A stretch of 64,000 nucleotides of DNA from Verrucomicrobiaceae bacterium (GCA_027487435.1 JAIYDP010000272.1:51815-115814); one strand, 5' to 3'. Numbered from the stretch's first letter, positions 1 to 11,179 are shown. A program made the numbers and translations. The notes: generated by a model not told the origin, from the letters alone.

Positions 1-411
1 CACTGAAAACGCGAAATTCGAGAGGCTTGATGAACTGGACTGCAATTTTGGCTTCATTGTAGCGCAATGTGAGCCCCCCGCCCTCGACTTTTGCGATTGC
101 AAATGGAGGCTTCTTCATTTTTGACCCACTGGGCATTGGTCCCATTTTCACAATTTGCTCGACAGTTTCGCAAACCTTACAGTGAGCATCATCCTGTGGG
201 TCCTTACATAATACCCGCCTCCATGGTTAGCTGCGATTTTTTGGGAAAGCATCTGGCCAACTCGATATTCGGTTTTTCCGTCGTAAATGCTGAAGTATCG
301 ACCCCCTCGAACGGCAACTAACTTGTAATACACTCGCGTCGCAGTGTCATAGCTGCCTGGGACACCAGAGGGGCGCCACGCGAAGGGCTCGTAATCCTCA
401 GGCTCCATCAA
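1..411 (-). CDS. Conserved protein of unknown function, 5' part (runs off the left edge)
   Basis: The gene starts at an ATG whose first base is 411 (a second ATG follows directly) and reads leftward out of the window. Exon 1 (411-208) encodes 68 codons. A 32-nt intron (207-176, ending in taag) restores the frame, and exon 2 (175-1) stays open. The visible protein has a motif with aromatic residues, GGRYFSIYDGKTEYRVG, followed by NHGGGYYVCETVEQ. Short modules of this look (xxSxxDGKTEYRxG...HGGGYY) occur in many protist and viral proteins without a known activity; that resemblance is from memory. No catalytic residues can be named. The C-terminal part is outside the window, so length and full architecture are unknown. 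The start lies 31 bp from the divergent helicase start. Confidence 0.6.
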
Positions 412-442
412 CCGTTAACAAATAATATTTAGAGTATAGGAG

Positions 443-2561
443 ATGGGGAAGAAGAGGACCCACGACGAGGCATCTGCGCAAGCAGACGGCGAAGATGGAG
501 GTTCTGCGATCCAGGCACCCTCGCCATGTATTTCAAGCAGTCCAGAGCCTGAAGAGGTGGAGGAGCCAGCTGCTGCAGGCGTTTCAGCCGAGGCAGTTCA
601 TTTTTCTAGCAAAAGCGATGTCATTCCTGCGTGGATGCGGAAACCTGTCCGCATTGAAGAGTCATTAACTCTGCCTGTCTCTTCATTGTTTTCATCTCTC
701 CGATGTAGTCTCATGTGTGAAGTTCCCTTCATGAGGGCATCCGAGAGCACCTCCTTGAAGCTGGCTTCGACAACTTCTTCGCAGTGCAGGCGGCTATATT
801 TTCACACACCATGTAGGCAATGGCGCTCTCTTTCGCTAACAACGCAGACCTGCAACTGGAGACACGTTTCCGAAAGTCTTCGACGACGTGTGCGTGCGCT
901 CTCCGACCGGCAGTGGCAAGACCCTCGCTTATCTCATCCCGATCATTAACGAGTTCAGAAGCGCCCCCCCTGTACTTACTCCACAGGCTGGTTCGCTCGC
1001 AAATGCACCTGTTGCGCGCTCTTGTCGTCCTCCCGTCTCGAGACTTGGCTGTTCAAGTTTGTGGTGCCCCACCGCCCTGACCTGTCAGGTATTCAAGATA
1101 TGCTCTGCAATATGCAAGCGCTGCAATCTCCGCACTGCCATTGCAGTTGGCTCCGCTGGCTCTGCAACTTTCGACTACCGCACGGGCCAGAAGTCAAGGG
1201 TTGATTTTGAAGGCGACTCCATCGACGGGTGCGACATTCTGGTCGCAACCCCGGGGCGATTGATGGATCTCATGTTTGCGAACTCTCATGGCTACTCACT
1301 TGCCCTAGTTACGCTGGGAAAGCAGTCAACCTGTCTTACCTGTGACACCCCTGCGCATGCGCTCCTCTCACCCCTCAGCCGCTTTCTCGTTTTGGACGAA
1401 GCTGATCGCCTCCTCTCGCAGTCCTACCAGTCGTTTCTTGAGTACGTCGTTGAGCCGCACAAAGAAGCAACCCTCTCTCATGGCTTTGATTTTCTCGTCG
1501 CCGATGTGTGCAGGTCACTTTCAAAAGATTTTCTTTGTCAACGTCGTCAGGGTCCGCAAGTTCCTTTTTTCCGCCACTCTGACTAAGGACGTGAAGAAGT
1601 TGCATCCCGTGAAGTTGTTCAACCCGTTCGGGCCGTCGAAGCGCTTTAACTTTGAAGGAAATTCTTCGTGTATGAAGGCGATGAGCGGTTCAAGACACCG
1701 TCCAACTTGTTTTTGCCAAGCCGCTTGCAAGCATGACTCTGCAGGCAAGAGCAAATGGTCGTTTGCGATGCTGGCGAGAAGCCGGTCATGGCGGCATACC
1801 TGCACGAGCATTGTAAGCTCCCACTCTTGTTGAAACTAGTGACGGCATAAGTCGGCTACCCCCGCACCATTTGCTTCACGTCCTCCGTTGAGACAAGCCA
1901 TCGGTCGAGCGCCGCGTTGCTCGCTCTCACCCCGCAGCCTCTTTCGGCTGCTGGAGCTCATGCATATTCCAAAGGTCGCGCAGTTCTCGTCGTACCTCCC
2001 TCAATCTGAGCGGCATTCGATCGTAAGCCCGTATCCATATTTTGATTTCCAACTTGTAAGGTCCAGCGCTTTCGCTCAGGGGACATAACCCTCATCGTGT
2101 CTTCTGATGCCATGGCGCGAGGAATGGACTTCACGGACGTGGATGTAGTCATGAATTACGATGCGCCGTTCAAGGTCTCCACGTACATCCATCGCGCAGG
2201 ACGAACAGCTCGCGCAGGACGGTCGGGGAAAACGGTCACGTTGGTGCTGGGGGACGAAGTGAAGCGTTTCAAGGCGATGCTCCGCAAGGCGGACAACAGC
2301 TTCGTGTCGCCAATCCTTGTGAGCCGGGCGAAGATGGAGGGCCTGACGGAGCGGTTTAAAGTCTGTGTTCGCTTGGCTGGACTCTCATTGGCGCAGGCGT
2401 GTCTGAAGGAATTGAAGGTGGTGTTGAACAAGGAGAAGTGGCGGCAGATTGACCCGCTGAGGGCTCTGCCAGTGAAGTCGGCAGTGCAGGAGTCTGCGTT
2501 TGCGATGATGCGGAGACGGGTTGAAGATAACTTTTTTGGAGCAAGTGTCGATACGAAATAG
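443..2561 (+). CDS. DDX51: DEAD-box ATP-dependent RNA helicase, DDX51/Dbp6-like
   Basis: Predicted nucleolar RNA helicase of large-subunit (60S) ribosome assembly. After an acidic, low-complexity N-terminus (about 60 residues) come a Q-motif-like stretch (GIREHLLEAGFDNFFAVQ), motif I SPTGSGKT, motif Ia VVLPSRDLA, Ib VATPGRL, II VLDEADRLL, III SATLT, V DAMARGMDF and VI YIHRAGRTARAG. The stretch SATLTKDVKKL after motif III resembles the SATLTQNPEKL of DDX51/Dbp6 and is the main reason for the family call. At least five introns are forced by frame: 677-735, 813-847 (35 nt), 953-986 (34 nt, with a run of seven C), 1057-1088 (32 nt), and a 35-nt intron near 1269-1303 that yields GRLMDLIYAGKAVNLSYLRF. 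More introns lie between 1320 and 2100; their exact ends were not resolved. Stop TAG at 2559-2561, 20 bp before the convergent next gene. Confidence 0.85.
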
Positions 2562-2581
2562 TGTACATAGTGTTGACATAT

Positions 2582-2979
2582 TCATCTCTTCAGTTTTCCG
2601 GACTTGGCGATTGATGACTTGCGTTCAATTTTCTTGATGAGCTCCGTGATCTCGTCGTATTGGACGCTTTGTTGAACTCGTTTTAAAACAACAGCAAGCT
2701 CCGAAGCCTGCCGCTAATCAGAGGGCACATGAGAGAAAACTTCGAAAGTCTCTCGATTAATTTCGTTCTTTGTCACTAGGTCAAGAATTTTCCTTAGGGA
2801 GACTCCAGTTTCCATAAGGTTCTTTGAGGTGAGGTTTTTGCATTTCGACTCACTTTTTTGTCTCTTTCCGCCGCTTCTTCAAGCTCTTTTGCGAAATTCG
2901 CTGCTTTCTCCAGGCCTGATGTGTCAATGACACGACAATAGGAACCACTAAGCTGCTTTTCCGTGGACGCGTTTTCCAT
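2582..2979 (-). CDS. Small coiled-coil protein, 110 aa, unknown function
   Basis: Three exons (2979-2854, 2821-2741, 2707-2582) separated by introns of 32 and 33 nt sum to exactly 111 codons including the TGA stop. The protein is charged and mostly helical: an N-terminal segment with FAKELEEAAERDKK, a central VSLRKILDLVTKNEINRETF, and a basic C-terminus ending IERKSSIAKSGKLKR. No signal peptide or membrane segment is visible. I do not recognise the family. The exact frame closure across both introns is strong evidence that the gene is real. It is convergent with the helicase and divergent from the next gene (89 bp apart). Confidence 0.6.
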
Positions 2980-3068
2980 TGATAGCAGACCTGTAAAAAG
3001 CAGACTCTAATTCCAATTGGTTCCCTAAAAAATATTGTTTAAACAGCAGAGAGAGCGAATCACAAATA

Positions 3069-3576
3069 ATGAAAAATCATCTTGCTGCGCTGGGACTTGA
3101 GGAGTCGGATGCTGCCACGCTAACGTTGGAGAAGCTCAAGTTATGCATCAAATCCTGTCGTTTACGCGTGCAGAAAAGCTTATTTGTTGCAAGCGCATTC
3201 TTGTCACCCGGACAAGTTTTCAAACGCCAGCATTCTGCAGAAAAGGCAGGTACTCATGTCTCCCATCGCTATGCAGAAGTAACTAAAACTGCGTAAGGCA
3301 CATGAGAAATTTCAGCAATTGCAAGAATCCTTCGAAATCATCGAACATCGATTATCGAGGACTTCAAGATCAGATCCGCTGCAAGTGCGTAATGTGAATC
3401 TGGGACTGAGGAAAACTGCTCTTTTTATTTCACTGAGCTTGGTTGGAGGCATATTTTGTTTCTTCGCCGCATGGTCATTTGGAAGACAGCCCCTTTATCG
3501 ATTTGTTAGCGAAGAGGACGTGCAGGCGAAGAAGCTTGTCGTACAGCGCCGTGGGTCGTCTGAAGATGGCCTCTAA
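3069..3576 (+). CDS. Single-pass membrane protein, 142 aa, unknown function
   Basis: Start ATG at 3069. Introns at 3186-3216 (31 nt) and 3250-3297 (48 nt) give one frame of 142 codons plus TAA at 3574-3576. The N-terminal half is helical and charged (LEKLKLCIKSCRLRVQKS, then QAHEKFQQLQESFEIIEHRL). A single strongly hydrophobic helix follows (TALFISLSLVGGIFCFFAAW), then a short C-terminal tail rich in K, R, S and E. This layout (coiled region plus near-C-terminal membrane anchor) recalls small organelle-membrane or tail-anchored proteins, but no family was recognised. The sequence after the membrane helix (QPLYRFVSEE) faintly resembles the COX11 start, yet the COX11 copper-binding region is absent, so that name is not used. 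Confidence 0.55.
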
Positions 3577-3821
3577 ATGGAATCGATTATGAAGCTCTTG
3601 TACTCTACTCATACTTGTACAGCCATCACGCACTCGATTTTAGGACGCGGATAGAGTTAAAAATGTTTCTGCGGTCAGACGGGTCCTCCACGCCGAGCCA
3701 AAGCTTCAGTTCGTCGTTTCGTAACGTCAGGAGGGTTGGACCGTCCACGTCGCCGTTGACAAATTTCTGCGCGTACTTGTCAAAGCCTGGGGGCCCTCAG
3801 CCAAAAAGCGCGATCTAGGGC

Positions 3822-6170
3822 TCACCAATCAGTTTCAGCCACGTCGAAACAGCCGTCGTCGACCAGCTCATGGGGCCGCGCTCTGAGAGGGTAAGTGGCG
3901 TCCTTCGCTAGCAGACCACGCCGCTCCAACAGCGACGCAACTGGGGCTTTGGCGGTGATAAGGGCCTCACTATCATGCCCCTCCTCCTTGACCCTCTGAC
4001 GGCTGTGGTGGTTCGGCTGCAAATTCTCGCCTTCGCCGCGAGTCCCTGGGCTGCGTAATGCCGCAACCGCTGGGGTGCTCATCGTCGGCTCTACAAGGGG
4101 CGATGATGCAATGGCTGAGAGCAATAAAGTGCCCCCAGAATCCTCGCGGCCAACACTCTTGCGATAGGCGCTCAAGTAACCCCCCTCTGTCGCAACGATG
4201 GTTTCGTCATGGCGGAATGAACGATTCCGAGCGCCTGCCAGTTCGTCGTAAGTATCATCGCGCGGGGTCGACGCCCGGCGAGAGCGGGCGAGTGATGAGT
4301 AGCCGCCGGAAGCGCGCTCAATGCGGCCGCTGGCACTACGAGGACGAATGGGGGTCACAGCCTGAGGAGTCAACCGAAGCTGCAGACGCTCCCCCTTACG
4401 CGACTTGAGCCGATGGAAGAATGGGCCCGACGTATCTTCGCGATTGATCTGCTCCGCTCGGAGACGTACGGCTTGAACGTGCACTGCAGCGATGAGCAGA
4501 GAGGGCGACGCTGCACCTCTTGGACCTCCTCTTCGATTCGCTTCTCTCGCTCAACCTGCAGCCAACTGTCCTTCCGCCGCTGCAGGTCCTTCTCGCGTGA
4601 AACCAGAGATGTTCTGAACGACATCAGCAATGGCGGCAGCAGCAGAGAACCCATGGCGCCTCGCCAAATGCATTGGCGACACCGACGGCATCGGCTTGAA
4701 CGGGAACTCGTGCTCCTTGTAACGTTCCCGCAGCTCGTCCCTCTTCCGCTCATACACCGCCTTCTGCAGGCATCAGATTTAGCTCGTGGAAACGCGAACA
4801 TATTGCAAAAGTCTCTCATAGCGGTTGCTGCCCCGGAAATGGCGATTCCGTTCCGCGTCGATCTTTTGGGACCGCGCGCTGATGGCTGGCCTGCCGCAGA
4901 TTAGCAAAAAGGCTTTCGGTTTAAGGGTTTCCCACCGAAACGAAAAGCTCGGCTCTAAGGACGACATTCCCACAGGTCCGCCCTCTTCCGTCGCCGCGTC
5001 AGGGACGACGGACGCGTCGCTCAGAGAGGGGGTGACAGAGGGAGCGGTCAGCCGCACGCCTGACGGCGTCCGCCTGCCTCTCCTTTCCTTTAAGTGGTCA
5101 GATGTCAAATTTGAAGCCACGCACAAGGTCTTCGACAATGCGGCGGCTCTCCATTGAAATCGAGCGCGCCGCATGCTCCGCAACCTCTCGGCGGCGCTCC
5201 TCTTTGTCCATGGCAAGAAGAATCTTCTTCCGTTTCATTTCTTCTGCGAGGCCAAACAACGCATCCCCGATCGGACCCTCCCGCGTCTGTTTCAGAGTCA
5301 GCGACGGTGCCTCGAGATTTCGAAAACAGATGATGTGTACAACGCCCAACTGACCATCTCCGTAGAGACCGCGTTGATGGTCGGGACGAACAGCGGCTGC
5401 CCGGTCTCGGAGTCTCTGGTCGCATAAGAGGGAGGGTCCTGCGCGATGGCACCTCAACGGCAATTCTTCGCGCGAGCGCTCCGAATTTAGTTTTGCCAGT
5501 GCCAGCTCGTAGAGGCCTTCGCCTCCACTTCGCCGCCGCTGAGGGATTGGACTTTGGGGCCTTGCGACGAGGGTTGGCTTTCCAAATGCTAAAAATTAGC
5601 GACGCTTCAAGTGAGGACGTCAAACCCTGCGACATTTCATCCTCCTGTTCCTGCTGCTGACGCACGCGACGCAGGCTGTAGACCTGCCCGTTTGCAAGCA
5701 GCCGATCCTCCACCGCCATCGCCCGACGCGTACTACTGCTCCTCCTGATGGCGCATCAGACGGCAGCGCCACCCCTACCTCTTGTTGATGGACGGCGCAC
5801 GACACTCCCCAACTTCGTCGATAATTCGCTGCTCTTGCTGCAGCTGGATCCGTTCCTTGCGTGCTTTGTCCTTCGGTCATTAAGAACGGTGGCGTTGGCG
5901 CACCCATTGCAAAATCTTTGCGATCGACCTGTCCAATTTCTTCGACGACGCGCAAATCGAAGGTTGCTTCGTCACTTCTGCGTCTCTGCTCAATCAAACG
6001 CCGTTTCATTTGATATTGATGAACCTCTCGGCACTTGTCAGGATGTGCTGCATGACGCGGCGGCTTATGATACGTTTCGAATACGAAAGGAGACGCTCCT
6101 CTGCTTTCGTTCGAGCAAACGCGACGGCACCGCCATGAGGGGTTGTGCCACCGCTGGCCGCTGAGAGCTT
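3822..6170 (-). CDS. Arg/Glu-rich protein, possibly FAM161-like (ciliary/centrosomal)
   Basis: A series of minus-strand exons reads from about 6170 down to a TAG at 3822. Recognisable pieces in order are: RTKAEERLL...; HPDKCREVHQYQMKRRLIEQ and DRKDFAMGAPTPPFLMTEG (about 6030-5870); a charged helix with AEEMKRKKILLAMDKEERRR (about 5270-5150); KRDELRERYKEHEFPFKPMP (about 4750-4690); REKDLQRRKDSWLQVEREKR with a following TFKPYVSERSRS (about 4600-4460); and a long Ser/Arg-rich tail (4410-3822). Repeated FPFKPxP/TFKP motifs next to helices of E, R and K are typical of FAM161 (UPF0564) microtubule-binding ciliary proteins; that family link is an inference from motif style only. Exon borders and the true start were not fully resolved. 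The coding strand is supported by consistent frames across several short introns. Confidence 0.4.
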
Positions 6171-6243
6171 CCAGCCGCTCTCGACGATGGCTGACGGGGG
6201 CGCAAGAAGGAGCGAGAGGGGTCGAAATGAAGGATGTGCAACC

Positions 6244-7287
6244 TCAACAATAGCAACTCCCTTGAGGGTCAGCGCAGGGGACGTTGGCGCACGTTTGAGT
6301 AGTGCATGTGCTGGAGCAACAGTGCGACACAGTCCTGGCCAAACGACACCGAGGCCACGCTCTCAAGGCATCGAAAAAACGCCGCAATGGCGTCCTCTGC
6401 AGAGGCACAATCGTGCAAGAACTCGTTGTAAAGCTTTGTGGCGTCAGAGACAGACTCATCATCCAACCGTCGCTGCTTTCGAAATATTGAGAAGGTCCGG
6501 AACGACGTCAAAGTCTTCGAGGAACTTGACGAATGTGTCTCTCGACAAGTAAGGGCGATCCCGCACATCGTGGCTGGCCCTCTGCTTCGCAGCGTCTTCT
6601 GACAGGCCGTGATAGTGTGAGAGAATCTGTTTGATAAGGACCCTAAGAGCTGCGGCAAAAACTTTTTCAACAGACGGCTTGCATGAGAAGTAGGGAGACT
6701 CGACTTGCTGTAGCGCAGCAGGCTTTTTCGTCGCCGTCAAGTCTTGGGGCTTTTGATCGGATGAAGCAGATGAAGGCCCGTTACTTGAAGGGCGCGAGGA
6801 TTTTGGCGGAGGGGACTGTCGGACGCGCTTGGGGGAATTGCTAGAGGTGAGGCAAGGAAGGCCAGGAAACTGCGGGATGAGCGACGCAGATTCTCAAGAT
6901 TTTACAAATTGGGACGTCATGCATGAAAGGGATTCTTCTTTTGACGCCTTGGGACCGATCAGACGGCGGCCCAAAAAAATCAATGCCGTCTTGAAATCCT
7001 GCAGAGACATCACAGCCTCTGTCTCTCGTAAAAGGCTAAGAAATGCCATGGAACGCAATGCGATAAATTGAAAAAAGGCATTGGAGTGCGCGGATATCAT
7101 TCAACTTCCTGCGGGCGAACTGGAGGGCCGTTTCGACGTCGAATTGCCGCAGAGACCCCGACGAAACAAACTTCGCATCCCGGCAGAACTTGTAGAACTT
7201 CACAGGACCCATTGTCGTCGTGTTGAGAGGATCCCCGTACGAGCAATAGTATTCAAAAACCTTGCGAACGTCCGAGCTCTCGTTCAT
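6244..7287 (-). CDS. p25-alpha (TPPP)-like / EF-hand-like protein
   Basis: Starts at ATG 7287. The first exon encodes VFEYYCSYGDP, then KFYKFCRDAKF, then FDVETALQFARRK. A probable intron (about 70 nt) leads to MSLQDFKTALIFLGRRLIGP. This order (FxxY/F...G, KxxKxCKDxxx, DVxxxFxxxK, tFxxFxxAL) matches the p25-alpha fold of tubulin-polymerisation-promoting proteins. Further downstream exons (about 6740-6460 and 6460-6270) hold a second helical segment, RDTFVKFLEDFDVVPDLL, and AFFRCLESVASVSFGQDCV, which look like degenerate EF-hand-type helices without calcium loops. The 3' end is uncertain; it may continue to 6244 or further. Function inferred: microtubule or ciliary protein. The family call is moderate because it rests on motif spacing and not on an alignment. 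Confidence 0.45.
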
Positions 7288-7537
7288 ACCCGGTAAACGT
7301 CACTCGTGATTGATGGCTGCACTAACAAAAGGCCAGTTTTGTTATCTTTTTGTAGACTGTACTGAGTGAGAATTATTCCTTTGTGGAACCGTTTAAACAA
7401 ATTTGCACAGAGATTGCGTTCCAGCTACACTCAGGAGTGATAGTCTACAGTTTTGCAAAGCATCGATCAAATCGTTGACTTGACTGTGACTTGACGTCGA
7501 TTGACGGAAGGGCAACGAACCGTTGCTGCGAAGAAAT
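7288..7537. other. Divergent intergenic region, no gene seen
   Basis: About 250 bp separate the start of the minus-strand p25-alpha-like gene from the first plausible ATG of the plus-strand EF-hand gene. The stretch is AT-richer than the coding flanks, with runs such as tatctttttg and ttcctttgtgg, and has stops in all frames. It presumably carries the promoters of both genes. No clear TATA box or known ciliary X-box motif was recognised. Confidence 0.5.
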
Positions 7538-9739
7538 ATGGCATCGGGAAGGTGGCCTGAGAAGTATCAGTCCCCTCCCATGTTACTCGTGCATTCATTT
7601 TGATGAAAGCCTCACTCTCTGTCAATGAGATTGCTGACGTCGCAGCTTTAAGTCCCCGAGCCCTGTCGTGCATTGGTCACACAGCGCGGATTTCACTGGG
7701 AAACCGAATTTCTCCCCTACTGGATTCTATTATGGTCCCAGAACTGACGTCCCATGGTCCTGGCACATCATGTGGAAAAAGCGCGTCGAGAAGGAGCGGG
7801 AAAACAATCCCGAGTGGAAAAAGTCGAAGCCGGAAGTGCAAGCGCCGACGGAGGTCCAAAAAGAGTTGATAAGAGTCTCTGAGAAAGCCCTTCAACTGAA
7901 GCCGAAGACTATGTCTGAAGCGTTGCGGGACAAGTCGTTTGGTCGCATTCTGGAGATTGAAAGAGAAGAACACAAGAAAATGCAGGCTTTGATTGCGACG
8001 GTGAACACGAAGATAAACGGACTTGAAAACGCGCTGTCTTCGACAAAAGTCTTGAAGAAATTAAAGACAACGACTCCGTCAGTGCGGCCTACGCCTGCAG
8101 AACAGAAGAGGAGCAAGTCATCCATGGACACCGTCATGGGAAGCTCGGGTATGCAGCCACCCCAGCCGAGGGCGCTGTCGTCGCTTGAAATGTCCGTGCC
8201 CTTTTCTCCAGCAGCCAGTGCGACCAGGGCGCTGTCTAGATCCTTTGACTCCACTGCGCCTCTTCCCCAGATCAGCACTCCCCCACGGAGGGACACTTCA
8301 GATGCGATCAGCGTGCTGTCTGGTAAAAGGAGCATACTCAACGTCGACGAATTTGCAAAGGGCGTATCCATCAAACAGAACTTCGCTCTGCCGAGGAGAA
8401 AAGCGCTCGAACTCCTCAAGGAGAAGCTCCAAGGGCGTCTCAGCTCGGGCCCAAACGAGCTTCGCAGAGCTTTCAAGGTCTTTGATAAAGGAGGTCACGG
8501 GTACATCACATGGGAGAATTTTTGCCGAGTCCTTGAGAATTTTGGGATGGGAGACGTCATGCGAAAGGAGGTTGGGTGGGATGGTGACGACTCTGACGGT
8601 TGCAGGATGCGCTATGGTTTTTCAACCGATTGGACAAGGATGGAAATCACCAAATTGACTACAATGAGTTTGTCTCGAAGCCGCTTGATGAGATCTTCGA
8701 CTTTGACAAGATGTCGGACATTGATGCGAAGGAGTTGAAGCCAGCTTCAAGGAACTCTGTCCTCCGACGGGCGGCGGCAACCAAAGCTGCTGCTGCTGGG
8801 CGAAACATCATCATGGACCCTCCAGAGACTCCGGAGCTCAAAGGGAGGCGGCACAACCCTGCGGTTGACGACATCACCGTACCTCACGTTTCTATGGTCA
8901 CCTGATCCACAAGATGGAAAATCAATTCTTGGACGGGGGTGATCGAACCTCGCTGAGCAAAGAGGACGCCATCGCAATGATTAGAGAGAAAGTTAAGACG
9001 AAGCTTAAAGGTGGCCCTGGAGAACTCAACCGAGCGTTCCGCAAGTTTGATTTCAACAGCAGTGGAACCATCACTTGGAACGAGTTTGTATCAGTTCTGG
9101 GCGACTTTGGTATCAAGCACCTCATCACGAAGGAGGTTGAATTTGAATTCGACTGTAAGCTAATTTGTGAAGGTTGCCAAGAGCGTTTTCAAGTCGTGGG
9201 ATAAGAACGGAAACAACGAGGTTGAGTATGACGAGTTCCTTGCTGCTGTGTTCGGCGATGGTTACAACAATGCAGTTCTTGAAATGCCGTCCATGAGCAA
9301 GAAGGGTTCTTGCCTTTGCGTTTCACATGGAGGCTCACTTCGCAGTTGTCACGCACAAGTACAAGTTCGACCCCATGTCTGAAGAGACGGCAGAGCAGAG
9401 GCAGGCCCGCCTTCTGAAGCTGCTAAGGACCAAAATCAATGAGAGGCTTGAAGGCGGCCCTCAAGCTCTGAACAGAGTGTTCTTGAAATTCGACTCGTGG
9501 GGCTCTTCAATACGGATCTGATATTCCAGCGACCGCTCGGGTACCATTACTTGGCTTGAGTTCATCACCGCTCTCAACAGCTTTGGTCTTGCGAGTATGG
9601 TGTCGAAAGATGTGAGCGCTCTGGTTGTGTTAGTCGTTAACGTGGTGAGGATGCCAGGGCCATTTTCCAGCTGTGGGATGGCAATGGGGACTCTGTTGTG
9701 AGCTACCAAGAGTTTCTTGGGTTTCTGAAAGGGGACTAG
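7538..9739 (+). CDS. Six-EF-hand calcium-binding protein (three duplicated modules)
   Basis: The protein has an N-terminal region with GFYYGPRTDVPWSWHIMWKK, a charged helix and a Ser/Pro-rich linker, followed by three copies of the same module. Each module opens with a helix (EKLQGRLSSGPNELRRAF, VKTKLKGGPGELNRAF, TKINERLEGGPQALNRVF) and then holds two EF-hands. Loops that can be read are DKGGHGYITWEN (degenerate), DKDGNHQIDYNE, DFNSSGTITWNE, DKNGNNEVEYDE, DSDRSGTITWLE and DGNGDSVVSYQE. Mini-introns fall inside or beside EF loops, for example a 33-nt intron in the fifth loop near 9500 and a 36-nt intron near 8570. The start is uncertain: ATG 7538 is the best candidate, but one or two introns lie before 7668. 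Stop TAG 9737-9739. Likely a calcium-responsive structural or ciliary protein; the exact role is unknown. Confidence 0.8.
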
Positions 9740-9785
9740 GTGAAATAATAATGTATTGAGTGAAATTTCTTACACTGCACGCTCA

Positions 9786-10532
9786 TTACAAATCCTTGAG
9801 ACTTTGTTCGTAGACTTTGTTCATCAAGATATCGTAACCCTCAGTATTGCAATGGATGCAGTCTGCAAAGTACTTCGCAGGCGAAGGAAATAAAACGTCC
9901 GGGTAAGGTGGGGGCACACCAGACTTCGCTTGGCTCTGAAGCGTCCCCCAGAGCGAAACGTAGCTTACGTTGGGCATCGAGTTGGCGATTGCATTCTGTA
10001 CGTCCCCAATCCGAAGAAATATTCGGTTAATTTCGTCCTGTCCAAGTCCATGGAATATCGTGATTGCAGTCGCAATGCAGTCCTTGCTCTGGACGAAGTT
10101 GACTAAGTCATAGCCTGACATGACCACCTTGATATCAGGTCTGACTGAATGAAGGGATGAAATGATTACGCGCACATTCTTATCAATGCGATCCCACATC
10201 CCTTCGGTCTGATTCTTTATGTAGTTTTGCATCACATCATTTCCCGAGATAGACAACCATACAATCTTCGTCTCGTCAGACACTACTGATGGGAGATATG
10301 ATGAATTCGTTGCCCACTGCTCAGCTGTTGACCCTGGAACTCCTTTGTTGGCAACCCGAATGTCAAAGCGAAGCCGCTTTGAAAACTGTCGTTGAATGGC
10401 TGGAGCAGCAAGGTAAGCCCAGCTGTCCCCAAACGCTACGACTTCATATGCAGTCCGGTCTTCGTGCTCCGCAGGAAATGCTGGCAATCCCACTGCCGCT
10501 GTGAACAAGGCAAACATCAAAATGCCATTCAT
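9786..10532 (-). CDS. Secreted SGNH/GDSL-type hydrolase
   Basis: Intronless 248-residue protein starting at ATG 10532. An N-terminal hydrophobic signal peptide (NGILMFALFTAAVGLPAFPA) is followed by the four SGNH blocks: block I AFGDSW with the nucleophile Ser, block II KGVPGS with Gly, block III SISGNDV with Asn, and block V DCIHCNTEGY with Asp and His. All catalytic residues of an SGNH esterase or lipase are therefore present. The substrate cannot be told from sequence; the family acts on acyl esters of lipids, sugars or glycans. Length matches single-domain members. Convergent with the EF-hand gene (46 bp between stops). It is one of the few intron-free genes here, which might mean transfer or processed origin, but base composition does not stand out. 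Confidence 0.85.
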   Translation of the reverse strand: MNGILMFALFTAAVGLPAFPAEHEDRTAYEVVAFGDSWAYLAAPAIQRQFSKRLRFDIRVANKGVPGSTAEQWATNSSYLPSVVSDETKIVWLSISGNDVMQNYIKNQTEGMWDRIDKNVRVIISSLHSVRPDIKVVMSGYDLVNFVQSKDCIATAITIFHGLGQDEINRIFLRIGDVQNAIANSMPNVSYVSLWGTLQSQAKSGVPPPYPDVLFPSPAKYFADCIHCNTEGYDILMNKVYEQSLKDL

Positions 10533-10642
10533 GATGGATAAACGATTACTCGCTTTTAACCATTAAAATACAAATCAAGATTCGAAAACCCAAGCGATTC
10601 CAAACCAATTATCCGTGACATAAATTTCTGATCAGACGTTTG

Positions 10643-11119
10643 TCATCCAGTCGTCCACTAAAGGATTTCAACAAAACAGGACAAGACATACTCTTAGCGG
10701 CGGTCCTCCCGTTGCGTTTGCTCCACTGGAGGCTACCGGCTGCTTGGCAACATTCGATGTTGCAGACAGCGCTGGCGCTTTTGCAAGCCTCGACTCAGCA
10801 GCAGCTGCTAGAAGATCTCTTTTTTTTTTCCGATCTTCTTCAAACTCTGGCCAACTTGAAATAGATCCGTCATGGTACGCACATTTCTCATCATCCCTGC
10901 GCTATCGGAATACGGAATTGTATCAAGCAACCAAACTCCCCCCTTCGCGAAGGCATCGCAACCTGGAGCACGACAAGGCAAAGTCCGTTTATCACAATTT
11001 CGGCACTTGAAGATGCTTCTCCTGTTGAGAGCTGTATTCACTGTCACTATTGCATGCATAGCAATGCATTTGCACCATGAGCAACGACCATGCTTGTCCT
11101 CAGCGTCGTCCCTGTCCAT
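10643..11119 (-). CDS. Cys-rich zinc-binding protein
   Basis: Starts at ATG 11119. The N-terminal half carries a cysteine set RCSWCKC...FKCRNCDKRTLPCRAPGCDAFAKGG, compatible with one or two zinc sites (CxxC...CxxC...Cx4C). A 32-nt intron after MMRNV joins to a very charged helix (QFEEDRKKKRDLL) and an Ala/Ser/Pro-rich tail. A second intron of about 34 nt leads to the final codons WTTG and TGA at 10643-10645. The RTLPC...ARGG-like pattern is seen in uncharacterised proteins of many protists and algae (recollection, not a search). No enzymatic motif is seen. A DNA-, RNA- or protein-binding role would be a guess. Confidence 0.6.
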
Positions 11120-11179
11120 TCCATAACAGCTCAGAAGTCTATCTATTTAAATTAGTCAATTGTACCGAAAGAAACGTTG

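Noticed and set aside
3298..3576. COX11-like membrane protein
   Set aside because: Only the short PLYRF stretch after the membrane helix is similar; the conserved copper-binding Cys motif and beta domain are absent.
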